From Streptomyces sp. NK08204 (lineage in GTDB: Bacteria > Actinomycetota > Actinomycetes > Streptomycetales > Streptomycetaceae), in contig NZ_JAINVF010000007.1 in assembly GCF_020400585.1 (NCBI RefSeq), forward strand, positions 1 to 64,000: 64,000 nt of DNA, in the 5' to 3' direction. A model generated the notes under the pieces. That model saw only the letters and a list, made by a program, of their open reading frames with translations. It had not been told where the DNA came from and did not search any database. This document shows, piece by piece, positions 34,295 through 43,944 of the stretch. Numbering within the stretch: the first letter of the stretch is position 1; every line of letters starts with the position of its first letter. A program made the position numbers and the translations under genes.

Positions 34295-35221
34295 TCACGT
34301 CTCGGTGCGGTACATCAGGTCCGTCTCGTGGACCGTGAAGCCCAGCCGCTCGTACACCGACACGGCCGCCTTGTTGTCGGCGTCGACGTAGAGCATCGCC
34401 GTCGGCAGGCCGAGACCGGCCAGATGGCGCAGGCCGATCGTGGTCAGCGCCTTGCCGAGGCCGCCGCCCTGCTCGCCGGGCCGGACGCCGAGGACGTACA
34501 CCTCGCCGAGCCCCTCCTCGGGGTGCACCTTCGTCCAGTGGAAGCCGATCAGCTCCCCGTCCCGCTCGGCGAGGAAGAATCCGGCCGGGTCGAACCACGG
34601 CTCGGCCTTGCGGTCGTCCAGGTCGCGCTGGGTCAGCGAGCCCTGCTCGGGGTGGTGGGCGAAGGCCGCCGCGTTCACCGCGAGCCAGGCGGCGTCGTCC
34701 TTGCCGGGCACGAAGGTGCGTACGGTCACCCCCTCGGACAGTGCCGGCTCGGGCAGCTGCAGACCGGCCAACGGCCGTCGCATCTGGCGCAGTTCACGGA
34801 ACAGGGTCAGGCCGAGCACCTGGGCCAGGTGGCGGGCGGAGGAGTGCCCGCCGTGCGCCCACACCCGCAGCCGCTTGCCGGAGGCGGCCAGCAGCGCCGA
34901 GCCGATCGCCCGGCCGTGTCCGTGCCCGCGGTGCCCGGGATGGACGACCAGTTCGGCGGCCGGCGCCTCCACCGGGTCGGTGTCCTCCAGTTGTGCGTAG
35001 CCGACGAGTTCGCCGTCGATGGTCAGCAGCAGGTGCGAGACGCCCTCGCGCGGCCCGCCGCGCAGTTGCAGCCTGCCCTGTTCGGACACCGGCTGCTGCC
35101 CGTCGACCTGTGCGGCCTGCGCGAGCAGCCCGAGCACGGCCTCGGCCTGGCTCGGGGTGAGTTCGGTGTAGGTCTCGATGGCACGGGAGGCAAAGGGCCG
35201 TACGGCGTCGTCGCTGCTCAT
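34295..35221 (-). CDS. mshD: Mycothiol synthase (acetyl-CoA:Cys-GlcN-Ins N-acetyltransferase)
   Basis: 308 aa from ATG 35221. Tandem GNAT domains: the N-terminal half has AELVVHPGHRGHGHGRAIGS, the C-terminal half has EVYVLGVRPGEQGGGLGKAL and DADNKAAVSVYERLGF. Both match MshD, which acetylates the cysteinyl amine in the last step of mycothiol biosynthesis. The length fits the family. Likely SCO4151. Monocistronic in this window. Confidence 0.94.
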   Translation of the reverse strand: MSSDDAVRPFASRAIETYTELTPSQAEAVLGLLAQAAQVDGQQPVSEQGRLQLRGGPREGVSHLLLTIDGELVGYAQLEDTDPVEAPAAELVVHPGHRGHGHGRAIGSALLAASGKRLRVWAHGGHSSARHLAQVLGLTLFRELRQMRRPLAGLQLPEPALSEGVTVRTFVPGKDDAAWLAVNAAAFAHHPEQGSLTQRDLDDRKAEPWFDPAGFFLAERDGELIGFHWTKVHPEEGLGEVYVLGVRPGEQGGGLGKALTTIGLRHLAGLGLPTAMLYVDADNKAAVSVYERLGFTVHETDLMYRTET

Positions 35222-35344
35222 GCGTACGAGGGTACGGCCAGCCCCGGACCGGAGGGCCGACATCGGGCGGCAGCGTCCGGACGGTGAAGGGGCATCAGCC
35301 GTCCGGTGATCGCCCGGACCGGATCGTGGCCGTGGTCGCAGCAG

Positions 35345-35428
35345 TGCGGGCCTGGGCCTGCCGGTGGTCAGACCGCGGCGCGGGTGTGCGGGCCTGGGCC
35401 TGCCGGTGGTCAGACCGCGGCGCGGGTG
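35345..35428. repeat. 42-bp perfect tandem duplication
   Basis: Two adjacent identical copies of a 42-bp unit (35345-35386 and 35387-35428), starting TGCGGGCCTGGGCCTGCCGG. It lies in the 223-bp gap between the mshD start and the histidine-kinase stop. Within each unit CCGGTGGTCAGACCGCGG gives partial dyad symmetry. Confidence 0.9.
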
Positions 35429-35444
35429 GGCTCCCCGCCCGGCG

Positions 35445-36899
35445 TCAGACGGTCTCCGGCGGAGCGGCGGGTGCCCCCGGCAGCCGTACCGTCACCAGGG
35501 TGCCGTCGCCGTTCGCGCCGGTCACGGTGACCGTGCCGCCCCCCTGCTGGACCGTGCGCGCCACGATGGACAGCCCCAGGCCCGAGCCGGGCAGGGCACG
35601 GGCGCTCGGGGAGCGCCAGAAGCGGTCGAAGACGTGGGGGAGTTCGTCGGCGGCGATGCCGGGGCCGTGGTCGCGGACGGTCAGGACGCCACCGGTCAGC
35701 TGCACCTCGATCGTGCCGCCCTCAGGGCTGAACTTGACCGCGTTGTCGAGGATGTTGACGATCGCCCGCTCCAGGGCCGAGGGCTCCGCCCGTACGAACC
35801 AGGGGTCCAGGTCCGCCGTGATCGACAGCTCGGGACCGCGCAGGCGCGCCCGGCGCAGGGCGGCTTCGACGGCGTCCTGGAAGGAGACCACCTGCACGCG
35901 CTCGCCGCGCTGCCCCTCCGAGCGGGACAGCTCCTGCAGGTCGCCGATCAGCGCGGCCAGCTCCGTCACCTGTGCCTTCACGGAGGCCAGCAGGGCCTTG
36001 CGGTCCTCCGGCGGGATCGGGCGGCCCGTCTCCTCGCTGCGGGTGAGGAGTTCGATGTTCGTCCGCAGCGAGGTCAGAGGGGTGCGCAGCTCGTGCCCGG
36101 CGTCCGCGATCAGCTGCTGCTGGAGGTCGCGGGAGCTGGCCAGGGAGGCGGTCATGGAGTTGAAGGAGCGGGAGAGGCGGGCCACCTCGTCCTCGCTGTC
36201 GTCGTGCACCGGGATGCGGATGGACAGGTCCTCGGTCCGGGCGACGCGCTCCACGGCCTCGGTGAGCTTGTCGACCGGACGCAGGCCCGCCCGCGCCACC
36301 GCCAGGCCCGCGGCGCCCGCTCCCACGACTCCGACGCCGGAGGTGAGGAGGAGGATCAGCGCGAGGTCGTTGAGGGTCTTCTGGGTGTCCTTGAGGGACA
36401 GGGAGACCATGACGGCGACGCCCGGGTAGGGCTCGATCGTGGGGCCCACTGCGCCCACCGGAACGGCCGTGATCATCACCCGGACGTCGTTGCCCTTGCT
36501 GTCGGTGCTGTTGTGGAAGATACGGGTGCGGAGGCTGGGGTTCTTCGCCGCGGCCCTGTCCGTGGCCGTCACCTTCACCGACACGCCCTCGGAGTTCGGC
36601 ACGACACAGGTCCGGCCGTTCGCCGTGACGACCTGGAGGAAGACGAGGGAGGGGCGGCCGTCGGAGTCCTCGGCGTTCTGGGGGCATGCTGCCACCACTG
36701 CGGTGACCTCGTCGGCGGTCAGCGTCCGGCTCCCGATGCCCGACAGGCGGTCGTCGACCTGGTGGTACAGCTTTCCCTGCACGATGAACCAGCAGGACAC
36801 CGAGACCGCCGCCACCGCGAACGCCACCGCCGCCGCGACCAGCACCGCCAGTCGCGCCCTCAGCGGCAGCGCCCGGTAGCGGCGTGCCAGCCGCTTCAC
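35445..36899 (-). CDS. Sensor histidine kinase (MprB-like)
   Basis: 484 aa; GTG 36899 overlaps the regulator stop as GTGA. Two membrane helices (about 16-38 and 195-218) flank an extracytoplasmic sensor of about 155 residues with Cys in VVAACPQN and GRTCVVP. HAMP is followed by the H-box [17 protein letters not shown]-box [10 protein letters not shown], and G boxes DHGPGI and GSGLGLSI. It phosphorylates the OmpR-type regulator encoded upstream. The HtrA-like protease gene nearby parallels mycobacterial mprAB-pepD. Confidence 0.94.
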   Translation of the reverse strand: MKRLARRYRALPLRARLAVLVAAAVAFAVAAVSVSCWFIVQGKLYHQVDDRLSGIGSRTLTADEVTAVVAACPQNAEDSDGRPSLVFLQVVTANGRTCVVPNSEGVSVKVTATDRAAAKNPSLRTRIFHNSTDSKGNDVRVMITAVPVGAVGPTIEPYPGVAVMVSLSLKDTQKTLNDLALILLLTSGVGVVGAGAAGLAVARAGLRPVDKLTEAVERVARTEDLSIRIPVHDDSEDEVARLSRSFNSMTASLASSRDLQQQLIADAGHELRTPLTSLRTNIELLTRSEETGRPIPPEDRKALLASVKAQVTELAALIGDLQELSRSEGQRGERVQVVSFQDAVEAALRRARLRGPELSITADLDPWFVRAEPSALERAIVNILDNAVKFSPEGGTIEVQLTGGVLTVRDHGPGIAADELPHVFDRFWRSPSARALPGSGLGLSIVARTVQQGGGTVTVTGANGDGTLVTVRLPGAPAAPPETV

Positions 36900-37630
36900 T
36901 CCGCGCCGCCCTGGCGGAGCACGTACCCGACGCCCCGGACGGTGTGCACGAGGCGCGGCTCGCCGCCCGCCTCGGTCTTGCGGCGCAGGTACATGACGTA
37001 GACGTCGAGCGAGTTGGACGAGGGCTCGAAGTCGAAGCCCCACACGGCCTTCAGGATCTGCTCGCGGGTGAGTACCTGGCGGGGGTGGGCCATGAACATC
37101 TCCAGCAGCGTGAATTCCGTGCGGGTCAGCTCCACCGGCCGCCCGCCCCGGGTGACCTCGCGGGTGGCGAGGTCCATGCGCAGGTCGGCGAAGCTGAGCG
37201 CCTCGTCCTCCTGGGCCTCGGCGGACACGGCCACCGCGTAGTTGCTGCGGCGCAGCAGGGCGCGGATACGGGCGAACAGCTCGTCCAGTTCGAACGGCTT
37301 GACCAGGTAGTCGTCCGCGCCGGCATCGAGTCCGGTGACCCGGTCGCCGACCGTGTCGCGGGCCGTGAGCATGAGGATCGGGGTGGTGTCGCCGGTGCCC
37401 CGGATGCGTCGGGCGGCCGTCAGGCCGTCCATGCGGGGCATCTGGATGTCCAGCACGACCAGGTCCGGCTGGTACGAGGCCGCCTTCTCCAGCGCGTCCG
37501 CGCCGTCGACGGCGACCTCGGTGCCGTACCCCTCGAAGGCGAGGCTGCGCTGGAGCGCCTCGCGCACGGCGGGTTCGTCGTCCACGATCAGGATGCGCTG
37601 GGAGTCACGGTCGCCTTCGGCAGGGCTCAT
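36896..37630 (-). CDS. OmpR-family response regulator (MprA-like)
   Basis: 244 aa from ATG 37630. The receiver domain has the acidic pair VDDEP, phospho-acceptor Asp in [13 protein letters not shown], and K in LVKPF. The OmpR winged helix is at the C-terminus ([29 protein letters not shown]). It is translated together with the kinase (4-bp overlap). Targets are probably envelope-stress genes such as the HtrA-like protease; this is inference from neighbours. Confidence 0.95.
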   Translation of the reverse strand: MSPAEGDRDSQRILIVDDEPAVREALQRSLAFEGYGTEVAVDGADALEKAASYQPDLVVLDIQMPRMDGLTAARRIRGTGDTTPILMLTARDTVGDRVTGLDAGADDYLVKPFELDELFARIRALLRRSNYAVAVSAEAQEDEALSFADLRMDLATREVTRGGRPVELTRTEFTLLEMFMAHPRQVLTREQILKAVWGFDFEPSSNSLDVYVMYLRRKTEAGGEPRLVHTVRGVGYVLRQGGAE

Positions 37631-38116
37631 CGGTGGCGGTTCCTCGGGGGGTGGGGTGGAGGGCGGTCGGAGGCGGTAGGGGTGGTCGACGTGTCTCTCA
37701 GCGTCGCATGTTTCGGCGCCGGGAGACGTGCTCACGCCGCGGATCGCGGCGCGGCCCCGCACGCGCGGCCGGATGGCGTTTCCGGACGGTGCGGGGCCAG
37801 GGACGGTGGCGGGGCCAAGGGCGGGTGCGGGGCCGGGGACGGGGTCGGCGGCCGGGGCCGGCGGGCGGTGGCCGGGGTCCGTGCCCGCGGCCCGGAGCGT
37901 CAGCGGCGCCTCGGTCGAGTGCGTGGCCGAGGGGTACGGGCCTGCCCATCAGCTGGGGAACGGCGGGGTCTCCAGCTGATGGGACGAGGGGAATCCGGGG
38001 CCCGGCGGAGCGCCGAGGGGGCTGTCGACGTGGTCTTCACTCGGGACCGGACCGCGGTTCGGGCCTGAAGGCCGCGGGGTGGGCCCGGACCGCGGCTCGG
38101 TCCCGAGGACCGTGGC
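37631..38116. other. Repeat-rich, G-rich intergenic region
   Basis: 486 bp without a credible gene. 37790-37880 carries about a dozen GGG/GGGG runs on the plus strand (G-quadruplex-prone). 37945-37983 is a 12-bp perfect hairpin (CCCATCAGCTGG arms). 38040-38110 repeats GGACCGCGG-TCGG motifs. 37944-37977 is a near copy of 38207-38241 in the adjacent small gene. The minus-strand small gene just before this region probably terminates in the hairpin. Confidence 0.6.
37945..37983. terminator. Hairpin, probable terminator after the HtrA/small-ORF transcript
   Basis: Perfect 12-bp arms CCCATCAGCTGG (37945-37956) and its complement (37972-37983), 15-nt loop. No U-tract. Confidence 0.5.
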
Positions 38117-38380
38117 TCACACCTGGGCCGTGGTCAGGCCCGTGACCGCGGTCAGGCGCTTCAGCGGCACCTTGCGGCGGTGGGTGCGCGCGGCCGGGGT
38201 GCGCAGGCCCATCAGCTGGGGAACCGGCGGGACCTCCAGCTCCGGGAACGCGGGGAACTCCGGGTCCTCGGCGGGGCGGACGGGGACGGCGGGCGCGTGC
38301 AGCTCGTACGCCACGTCCACGGCCAGGGTGAGGGCGGCCGGGCCGAGGCCGGCGGCCTGGTGGGAAACCTGCTTGATCAT
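38117..38380 (-). CDS. Small Pro-rich protein of unknown function, 87 aa
   Basis: ATG 38380 with GGGAG six bases upstream. An N-terminal segment GLGPAALTLAVDVAYELHA is followed by a Pro/Glu-rich middle (PEFPAFPELEVPPVPQL) and a basic C-terminus (THRRKVPLKRLTAVTG). It lies 47 bp after the HtrA-like gene in the same orientation and is probably cotranscribed. No family recognised. The 35-bp segment encoding PPVPQLMG is duplicated, frameshifted, about 265 bp further on. Confidence 0.6.
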   Translation of the reverse strand: MIKQVSHQAAGLGPAALTLAVDVAYELHAPAVPVRPAEDPEFPAFPELEVPPVPQLMGLRTPAARTHRRKVPLKRLTAVTGLTTAQV

Positions 38381-38427
38381 GACGTACTCCCTGCCGACTG
38401 GATGGTGCTGGCTGGTGGAGAGGGGGA

Positions 38428-39384
38428 TCAGCTGCTCGCGCCCGACCGCAGCTTGGCGAGGTCGGACTTGACGGTGTTGACCGGGATGGCGAAACCGAGG
38501 CCGATGCTGCCCGCGTCCGAGGACGAGGACCGCTGCGCGTCCGACGAGTACATCGCGGAGTTGATGCCGATGACGGCGCCGCTCGCGTCGATCAGCGCGC
38601 CACCGGAGTTGCCGGGGTTGAGCGAGGCGTCCGTCTGGATCGCCTTGTACGTCGTCGTGGAGGAACCGGTGTCGCCGTTGAACTGCCGGCCGCCGAACTG
38701 GAACGGCCACTGGCCGTCGCCGTCCTGGTTCTGCCCCTGGTTCTCGTCCGTGGAGACGGTGACGTCCCGGTCGAGCGCGGAGACGATGCCGCTGGTGACG
38801 GTGCCGGTCAGGCCCTCGGGGGAGCCGATCGCCACGACCGAGTCGCCGACCTGGACGCTGCCCGAGCTGCCGAGCGCGGCGGGCTTGAGACCGGAGGCGC
38901 CGCGCAGCTTGATCAACGCGAGGTCCTTGGAGCTGTCGGTGCCGACGACCTCGGCGGTGTAGCTCCTGCCGTCGCTGGTGCGCACCCTGATCGAGGAGGC
39001 GCCGGAGATGACGTGGTTGTTGGTGACGATCTCGCCGTCGCGGGTGATGATCACGCCGGAGCCGGTGGAGGAGCCGTTGTCGAGGGTCGCGTTGATCTCG
39101 ACCACGCTCGGGGTGACCGCGGCGGCGATCGCGGCGACGTTGCCCCTCTTGCTCGAGGGCACCACGTGGGTGGTGGTCCCGGCGGAGGCGACCGAGTCCT
39201 TGCCGGTCAGCTCCTGGAAGGCGTAGGCCGTGCCGCCGCCGACCGCTGCCGCGACGATCGCGACCGCCGTGAGCAGGCCGATCGGACCGCGGCTGCGCTT
39301 CTTGCTGTGCGTGGGTTCGGGGGCCGCGAAGGGCTGGGCGGGCTCGTTGGAGGGGGGCGGGGGCCACTCAGGGTTCACGGTCAT
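38428..39384 (-). CDS. HtrA/DegP-like membrane-anchored serine protease
   Basis: 318 aa. A Pro-rich cytoplasmic N-terminus, a transmembrane helix (about 34-56), then a trypsin-like domain with His124 (TNNHVISG), Asp154 (SKDLALIKL) and Ser260 (LNPGNSGGAL). It stops soon after the protease domain, so no PDZ domain is present, unlike PepD/HtrA. An acidic Gln/Asp loop (ENQGQNQDGDG) is inserted. It is probably a surface quality-control protease under the nearby two-component system (SCO4157-like). Confidence 0.92.
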   Translation of the reverse strand: MTVNPEWPPPPSNEPAQPFAAPEPTHSKKRSRGPIGLLTAVAIVAAAVGGGTAYAFQELTGKDSVASAGTTTHVVPSSKRGNVAAIAAAVTPSVVEINATLDNGSSTGSGVIITRDGEIVTNNHVISGASSIRVRTSDGRSYTAEVVGTDSSKDLALIKLRGASGLKPAALGSSGSVQVGDSVVAIGSPEGLTGTVTSGIVSALDRDVTVSTDENQGQNQDGDGQWPFQFGGRQFNGDTGSSTTTYKAIQTDASLNPGNSGGALIDASGAVIGINSAMYSSDAQRSSSSDAGSIGLGFAIPVNTVKSDLAKLRSGASS

Positions 39385-39495
39385 GCCATTCAGGATGTCC
39401 CGTGACCATGAAAGCTTCGTGAGTGCTCCCTGAGAAGCCCGACAGAACCTCGTTTGCCCGATATAAAGACGCCCGGGTCCTGTGCCGAGGACGGC

Positions 39496-40521
39496 TCAGG
39501 ACTCGCAGCCGCAGCTCGTGCGGACCACCAGCCGGGACGGGAAGGTCCTCAGCCGCTCGCGCCGGGAGCCGGCCACGCGCAGCCCGTCGTCCAGGACGAG
39601 GTCCACGGCGGCCCGTGCCATCGCCGGGCGGTCCGAGGCGACCGTGGTCAGCGGCGGGTCGGCGAGTGCCGCTTCCTTGATGTCGTCGAAGCCGGCCACG
39701 GCCAGCTCTCCGGGCACGTCGATGCGCAGCTCACGGGCGGCACGCAGCAGGCCGATGGCCTGGTCGTCGGTGGAGCAGAAGATCGCCGGCGGCCGGTTCG
39801 GGCCGGACAGCACCTCCAGGCCCACGCGGTAGGCGTCGTAGCGGTTGTACGGCGCTTCGAAGAGCCGGCCCTCGGTGGACAGGCCCGCCTCCGCCATGGC
39901 CCGCTTCCAGCCGTCGACGTGGTCGGAGACCGGGTCGCCGACGGCCGGCGTCTCGGCCGTACCGCCCATACAGGCGACGTACTCGTACCCGTGCTCCAAC
40001 AGGTGGCGTACGGCGAGCTGGGCGCCGCCCAGGTCGTCCGTGACGACGGCCACGTCGTCGATGGCCTCGGGCCGCTCGTGCAGCAGCACCACCCGGGCGT
40101 CCCAGGCGTCGATCTCCGCGGCGGCGAGGTCGTTCAGCGCGTGCGAGACGAGGATCAGGCCGGACACCCGCATACCGAGGAACGCACGCAGGTAGTGGAC
40201 CTCGCGTTCGCCGATGTAATCGGTGTTGCCGACCAGGACCATCTTCCCGCGCTCGGAGGCGGCCTGCTCGACCGCGTGCGCCATCTCGCCGAAGAAGGGC
40301 TGGCGGGCGTCCGGGATGATCAGGCCTATGAGGTCCGTGCGCCGGGACGCCATCGCCTGGGCGACCCGGTCTGGCCGGTACCCCAGTTCCTTGATCGCGG
40401 CGAGGACACGCTCGCGCGTGGCCGGGGCGACCGGCCGGGGTCCGTTGTTGATGACATAACTGACGACGGCGGTGGAGGTCCCAGCCAGCCGTGCCACGTC
40501 ATCCCGAGTCACCTTGGCCAC
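39496..40521 (-). CDS. LacI-family transcriptional regulator
   Basis: 341 aa. The N-terminal LacI helix-turn-helix ([20 protein letters not shown]) and hinge helix ([15 protein letters not shown]) are followed by a periplasmic-binding-type effector domain ([48 protein letters not shown]). It ends in an unusual CGCES tail. The effector is probably a sugar; no sugar operon lies beside it. Likely SCO4158, immediately downstream of glnR here. Confidence 0.93.
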   Translation of the reverse strand: MAKVTRDDVARLAGTSTAVVSYVINNGPRPVAPATRERVLAAIKELGYRPDRVAQAMASRRTDLIGLIIPDARQPFFGEMAHAVEQAASERGKMVLVGNTDYIGEREVHYLRAFLGMRVSGLILVSHALNDLAAAEIDAWDARVVLLHERPEAIDDVAVVTDDLGGAQLAVRHLLEHGYEYVACMGGTAETPAVGDPVSDHVDGWKRAMAEAGLSTEGRLFEAPYNRYDAYRVGLEVLSGPNRPPAIFCSTDDQAIGLLRAARELRIDVPGELAVAGFDDIKEAALADPPLTTVASDRPAMARAAVDLVLDDGLRVAGSRRERLRTFPSRLVVRTSCGCES

Positions 40522-40627
40522 GCGCGGAGTCTACGCGGATGGACCCATTCTGGGCAGGGCGTATCAAGGCTGGGTGTGCGGTAGCAATGCCCCGCTGGGG
40601 GGATGTTCATGCCTCGCCGCGTGTTCT

Positions 40628-41407
40628 TTATACGTCCGCGTGGACGTCGGCGGCCTCCAGGGCGGCCGATTCATCCGCATCGTCCGCCTTTGCCCGGCCC
40701 GCCCTGGCCTTGACCTCCTCGGCGTTCCGGTCGCCCTTCTCGGGCGTAACGAATCGATAACCGACGTTGCGGACGGTGCCGATCAGCGCCTCGTGCTCCG
40801 GGCCGAGCTTGGCGCGCAGCCGACGTACGTGCACGTCGACCGTGCGGGTGCCGCCGAAGTAGTCATAGCCCCAGACCTCCTGGAGCAGCTGGGCGCGGGT
40901 GAAGACCCGGCCCGGGTGCTGGGCGAGGTATTTGAGCAGCTCGAACTCCTTGAAGGTGAGGTCGAGGACCCGCCCCTTGAGTTTCGCGCTGTACGTCGCC
41001 TCGTCCACCGACAGATCGCCGTTGCGGATCTCCATCGGGGAGTCGTCGTTGACGATCTGCTGGCGTCCCATGGCGAGCCGCAGCCGGGCCTCGACCTCGG
41101 CGGGACCCGCGGTGTCGAGGAGGACGTCGTCGATGCCCCAGTCGGCGGTGACGGCGGCGAGGCCGCCCTCGGTGACGACCAGGACGAGCGGGCAGCCGGG
41201 GCCGGTGGAGCGCAGCAGCTGGCACAGGCTGCGCACCTGGGGCAGGTCACGGCGGCCGTCGACCAGGATGACGTCGGCGCCCGGGGTGTCGACCAGCGCG
41301 GGGCCCTCCGCCGGGGCGACCCGCACGCTGTGCAGGAGCAGACCGAGGGCGGGGAGCACCTCCGCCGACGGCTGGAGTGCATTGGTCAGGAGCAGCAGAG
41401 AACTCAT
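40628..41407 (-). CDS. glnR: Global nitrogen regulator GlnR
   Basis: 259 aa from ATG 41407. The N-terminus [20 protein letters not shown] and the rest match actinobacterial GlnR very closely. It is an atypical OmpR-family regulator: Asp50 (ILVDGRRD) is conserved but the rest of the acidic pocket and a partner kinase are lacking. The C-terminal winged helix ([29 protein letters not shown]) binds promoters of glnA, amtB and other nitrogen genes. The C-terminal tail is a variable Ala/Asp/Lys-rich extension. Confidence 0.97.
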   Translation of the reverse strand: MSSLLLLTNALQPSAEVLPALGLLLHSVRVAPAEGPALVDTPGADVILVDGRRDLPQVRSLCQLLRSTGPGCPLVLVVTEGGLAAVTADWGIDDVLLDTAGPAEVEARLRLAMGRQQIVNDDSPMEIRNGDLSVDEATYSAKLKGRVLDLTFKEFELLKYLAQHPGRVFTRAQLLQEVWGYDYFGGTRTVDVHVRRLRAKLGPEHEALIGTVRNVGYRFVTPEKGDRNAEEVKARAGRAKADDADESAALEAADVHADV

Positions 41408-41555
41408 ACGTCTGGTCCCTCCTCGGTCCCTGCGAGGACGTGTGCGGTGCGGCACTGCTCTGCGATCCCGGGGCGCTTCGTATACGACGCTTCCGAAAGC
41501 ACAAAAGGACCCGGGGGCTGCGCTGCCCGAGTCCTCTGCCAGCAGAATAGCCCAC

Positions 41556-42395
41556 ATGAGCAACGGTCCGGCAGGTCGTGTGGTGCGTTCCACCGTACGT
41601 CCGCATCCCGAGACAAGCAGACTTACCCCTATGCGGACGTTTCTGTGCACGGCCGACGGAATTCCGATCGATTCCGTATACGACCCGGGCGCGGTCGTAT
41701 ACGAAAAGCATCCGAAAGCGCGTGCCGTTCCGGCATTCGTGATCGCCCACGGATTCACCGGGGATGTGGATCGTCCGCACGTTCGACGGGTCGCCGGTGT
41801 ACTCGCCCGTCACGGCGCCGTCGTCACCTTCTCCTTCCGCGGCCACGGCGCCTCCGGCGGCCGGTCCACGGTCGGTGACAAGGAGGTGCTCGACCTTGCC
41901 GCCGCGGTGGAGTGGGCGCGTTCCCTCGGGCACGCGCACGTGGTGACCGTCGGCTTCTCCATGGGTGGCTCGGTCGTGCTGCGGCACGCGGCGCTCAACC
42001 CCGGCACGGTCGACGCGGTGGTCTCGGTCAGCGCCCCCGCCCGCTGGTACTACCGGGGCACGGCCCCCATGCGCCGCCTGCACTGGCTGGTCACCCGCCC
42101 CGAGGGCCGCCTGGTCGGCCGCTACGGCCTGCGCACCCGCATCCACCACCGCGAGTGGGACCCCGTACCCCTCTCCCCGGTGGAAGCGGTCCCGAAGATC
42201 GCCCCTGTCCCCCTCCTGCTCGTCCACGGCGACCGGGACGGCTACTTCCCCCTCGACCACCCCCGCATGCTGGCCGAGGCGGCCGGCGACCACGGTGAAC
42301 TGTGGGTGGAGCCGGGCATGGGTCACGCCGAGCACGCCGCCGGGGACGCGCTCGTCGCCCGGATCGGGCACTGGGCGGTGTCCAGGGCGGGCTAG
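41556..42395 (+). CDS. Alpha/beta hydrolase
   Basis: 279 aa from ATG 41556 (an alternative ATG at 41631 would remove 25 residues). The triad is Ser in VGFSMGGSV, Asp in [10 protein letters not shown] and His in GMGHAEHA; the oxyanion region is AHGFTGD and FRGHGASGG. The family is broad (esterases, acyl transfer); no substrate is implied. Divergent from glnR, followed 52 bp later by a MoaD/ThiS-like gene. Confidence 0.9.
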   Translation: MSNGPAGRVVRSTVRPHPETSRLTPMRTFLCTADGIPIDSVYDPGAVVYEKHPKARAVPAFVIAHGFTGDVDRPHVRRVAGVLARHGAVVTFSFRGHGASGGRSTVGDKEVLDLAAAVEWARSLGHAHVVTVGFSMGGSVVLRHAALNPGTVDAVVSVSAPARWYYRGTAPMRRLHWLVTRPEGRLVGRYGLRTRIHHREWDPVPLSPVEAVPKIAPVPLLLVHGDRDGYFPLDHPRMLAEAAGDHGELWVEPGMGHAEHAAGDALVARIGHWAVSRAG

Positions 42396-42447
42396 CCTGA
42401 CAGGCAAGCTGTCTTCAGTTTCTGCCCGCCATCGATTGAGGAACGAG

Positions 42448-42702
42448 ATGCCAAAGGTCACGGTGCGCTACTGGGCCGCCGCCAAGGCCGCGGCCGGGGT
42501 CGCCGAGGAGCCGTACGACGCGGTCACGCTCGCCGACGCGCTCGCCGCCGTGCGCGAGCGACACCCCGGTGAACTCACCAGCGTGCTCCAGCGCTGCTCC
42601 TTCCTCGTCGACGGTGACCCCGTCGGGACCCGCGCGCATGAGACAGTACGGCTGGCCGAGGGCGGCACGGTCGAGGTGCTTCCGCCGTTCGCAGGAGGGT
42701 GA
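42448..42702 (+). CDS. MoaD/ThiS-family sulfur carrier protein
   Basis: 84 aa from ATG 42448 (GAGGAACGAG upstream). Ubiquitin-like fold with the C-terminal Gly-Gly (LPPFAGG*) that is adenylated and thiocarboxylated. The start MPKVTVRYWAAAKAAAGV and RCSFLVDGD are typical of MoaD-like proteins for molybdopterin. No moaE or moeB is adjacent. It ends 3 bp before the next gene. Confidence 0.9.
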   Translation: MPKVTVRYWAAAKAAAGVAEEPYDAVTLADALAAVRERHPGELTSVLQRCSFLVDGDPVGTRAHETVRLAEGGTVEVLPPFAGG

Positions 42703-42705
42703 GCG

Positions 42706-43944
42706 ATGAGCGACCAGCCGTATCAGGGCGGCCAGCAGCAATGGCCCGGGTATGAGCAGTACGGGCAGCAGCCCGCCCAGGACCCGCAGCTCACCCAGCA
42801 GTGGCAGGGCCAGACGTGGGAGACGCAGACGCACGCGTCGGTGCAGATGCCGGTGCAGGGTGCGGAGACGGCGTATCTGCCCCCGGTGCAGGAGCACCAG
42901 CAATACGACCAGCACCAGCAGTACGGCCTGCATCAGCAGTACGACCAGCACCAGCAGCAGTACGGCCAGCAGCAGCAGTACGAAGCGCAGCAGTACCAGC
43001 AGTACGAAGCGCAGCAGTACCAGCAGTACGCCGAGTCGTACGCGGCGTCCCACGCCGAGCCGTACGCCCCCCAGCCCCCGGTCTCCCAGCCGGAGCCAAA
43101 GCCGGAGCCGGAGCCAAAGCCGGATCCGGAGCAGGAGTCCGGTTCCGGACCGGCGTACGGCCCCGCCACCCTCGCCGGCAACTCCCGTGTCACCGATGCC
43201 CAGCGGGCCCGGTTGGAGGGCCGCTCGCCGATCATCGAACCAGGGATGCAGCCGGCGCTGCTCACGGCCGTGCTGGGCCTGCTGCTCGCGGTGACGGCGC
43301 CCATCGCCTCGTACGTCCTCGTGGCCCCGTTGGTGCTGCTCCAGGCCGTGACGGCTGCGGGCTGGTTCCGGCTGAACGGCATGTGGCCCGCCCGCCAGGG
43401 CATCGCCCTGGCGTTCCTCGGGGCGCTCACGGCGGACGTGGCGGTGCTGGCGGCCGGCCGCGACCACGCGCCCGCGGCGATCCTGGGCTCCCTCGGCGTC
43501 TGGGTCCTGCTGTCGCTGGTGCTCCAGCTGCGCTCGCACGCCTCGCCGGACGAGCGGATGTACGGCCTGATGGCCACTGTCGCCTCGGCGGCCCTGGCGA
43601 TCCTCGCCACCGGCTATCTGGGCGCCGGCGCGCACGCGGTCTCCGTGGGCGCGGCGGCGGTCGCGGTGGCCGTCCTGGCCCGCGCGCTGCCCCTGCCGGC
43701 CCCCGCGTCGGTCGTGGTCTCGCTGCTGGCGGCGGCGGGCGCGGGAATCGCGGTCGGCGGCATGACGGGCATGGGCGCGAAGGGTGCGCTGCTCGGCGCG
43801 GCGGCCGGTATCTGCGCGTTGATCGGACACCGGGTCGCGAGCTACGACTACCCCTCCCGCTTCGTCCACTTCACGGCGGGGGTGGCGCTGCCGCTGTCGG
43901 CGGCGGCGCCGGTGGTGTGGGCGCTGGGACGCGCGCTCGGTTAG
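42706..43944 (+). CDS. Membrane protein with a Gln/Tyr-rich N-terminal domain
   Basis: 412 aa from ATG 42706 (AGGAGGGTGAG). The first about 145 residues are low-complexity Gln/Tyr/His repeats (QQYDQHQQYG, EAQQYQQYEAQQYQQY) followed by Pro/Glu/Lys (PKPEPEPKPD). The C-terminal about 235 residues hold roughly eight hydrophobic helices. The Q/Y tract is of the kind that drives phase separation or self-assembly. Function unknown. Translationally close to the MoaD-like gene (3 bp). Confidence 0.85.
   Translation: MSDQPYQGGQQQWPGYEQYGQQPAQDPQLTQQWQGQTWETQTHASVQMPVQGAETAYLPPVQEHQQYDQHQQYGLHQQYDQHQQQYGQQQQYEAQQYQQYEAQQYQQYAESYAASHAEPYAPQPPVSQPEPKPEPEPKPDPEQESGSGPAYGPATLAGNSRVTDAQRARLEGRSPIIEPGMQPALLTAVLGLLLAVTAPIASYVLVAPLVLLQAVTAAGWFRLNGMWPARQGIALAFLGALTADVAVLAAGRDHAPAAILGSLGVWVLLSLVLQLRSHASPDERMYGLMATVASAALAILATGYLGAGAHAVSVGAAAVAVAVLARALPLPAPASVVVSLLAAAGAGIAVGGMTGMGAKGALLGAAAGICALIGHRVASYDYPSRFVHFTAGVALPLSAAAPVVWALGRALG

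Noticed and set aside
35345..35428. 42-bp direct repeats considered as attachment-site duplication
   Set aside because: The copies are immediately adjacent with nothing between, and no integrase or tRNA is near; simple tandem duplication explains it.
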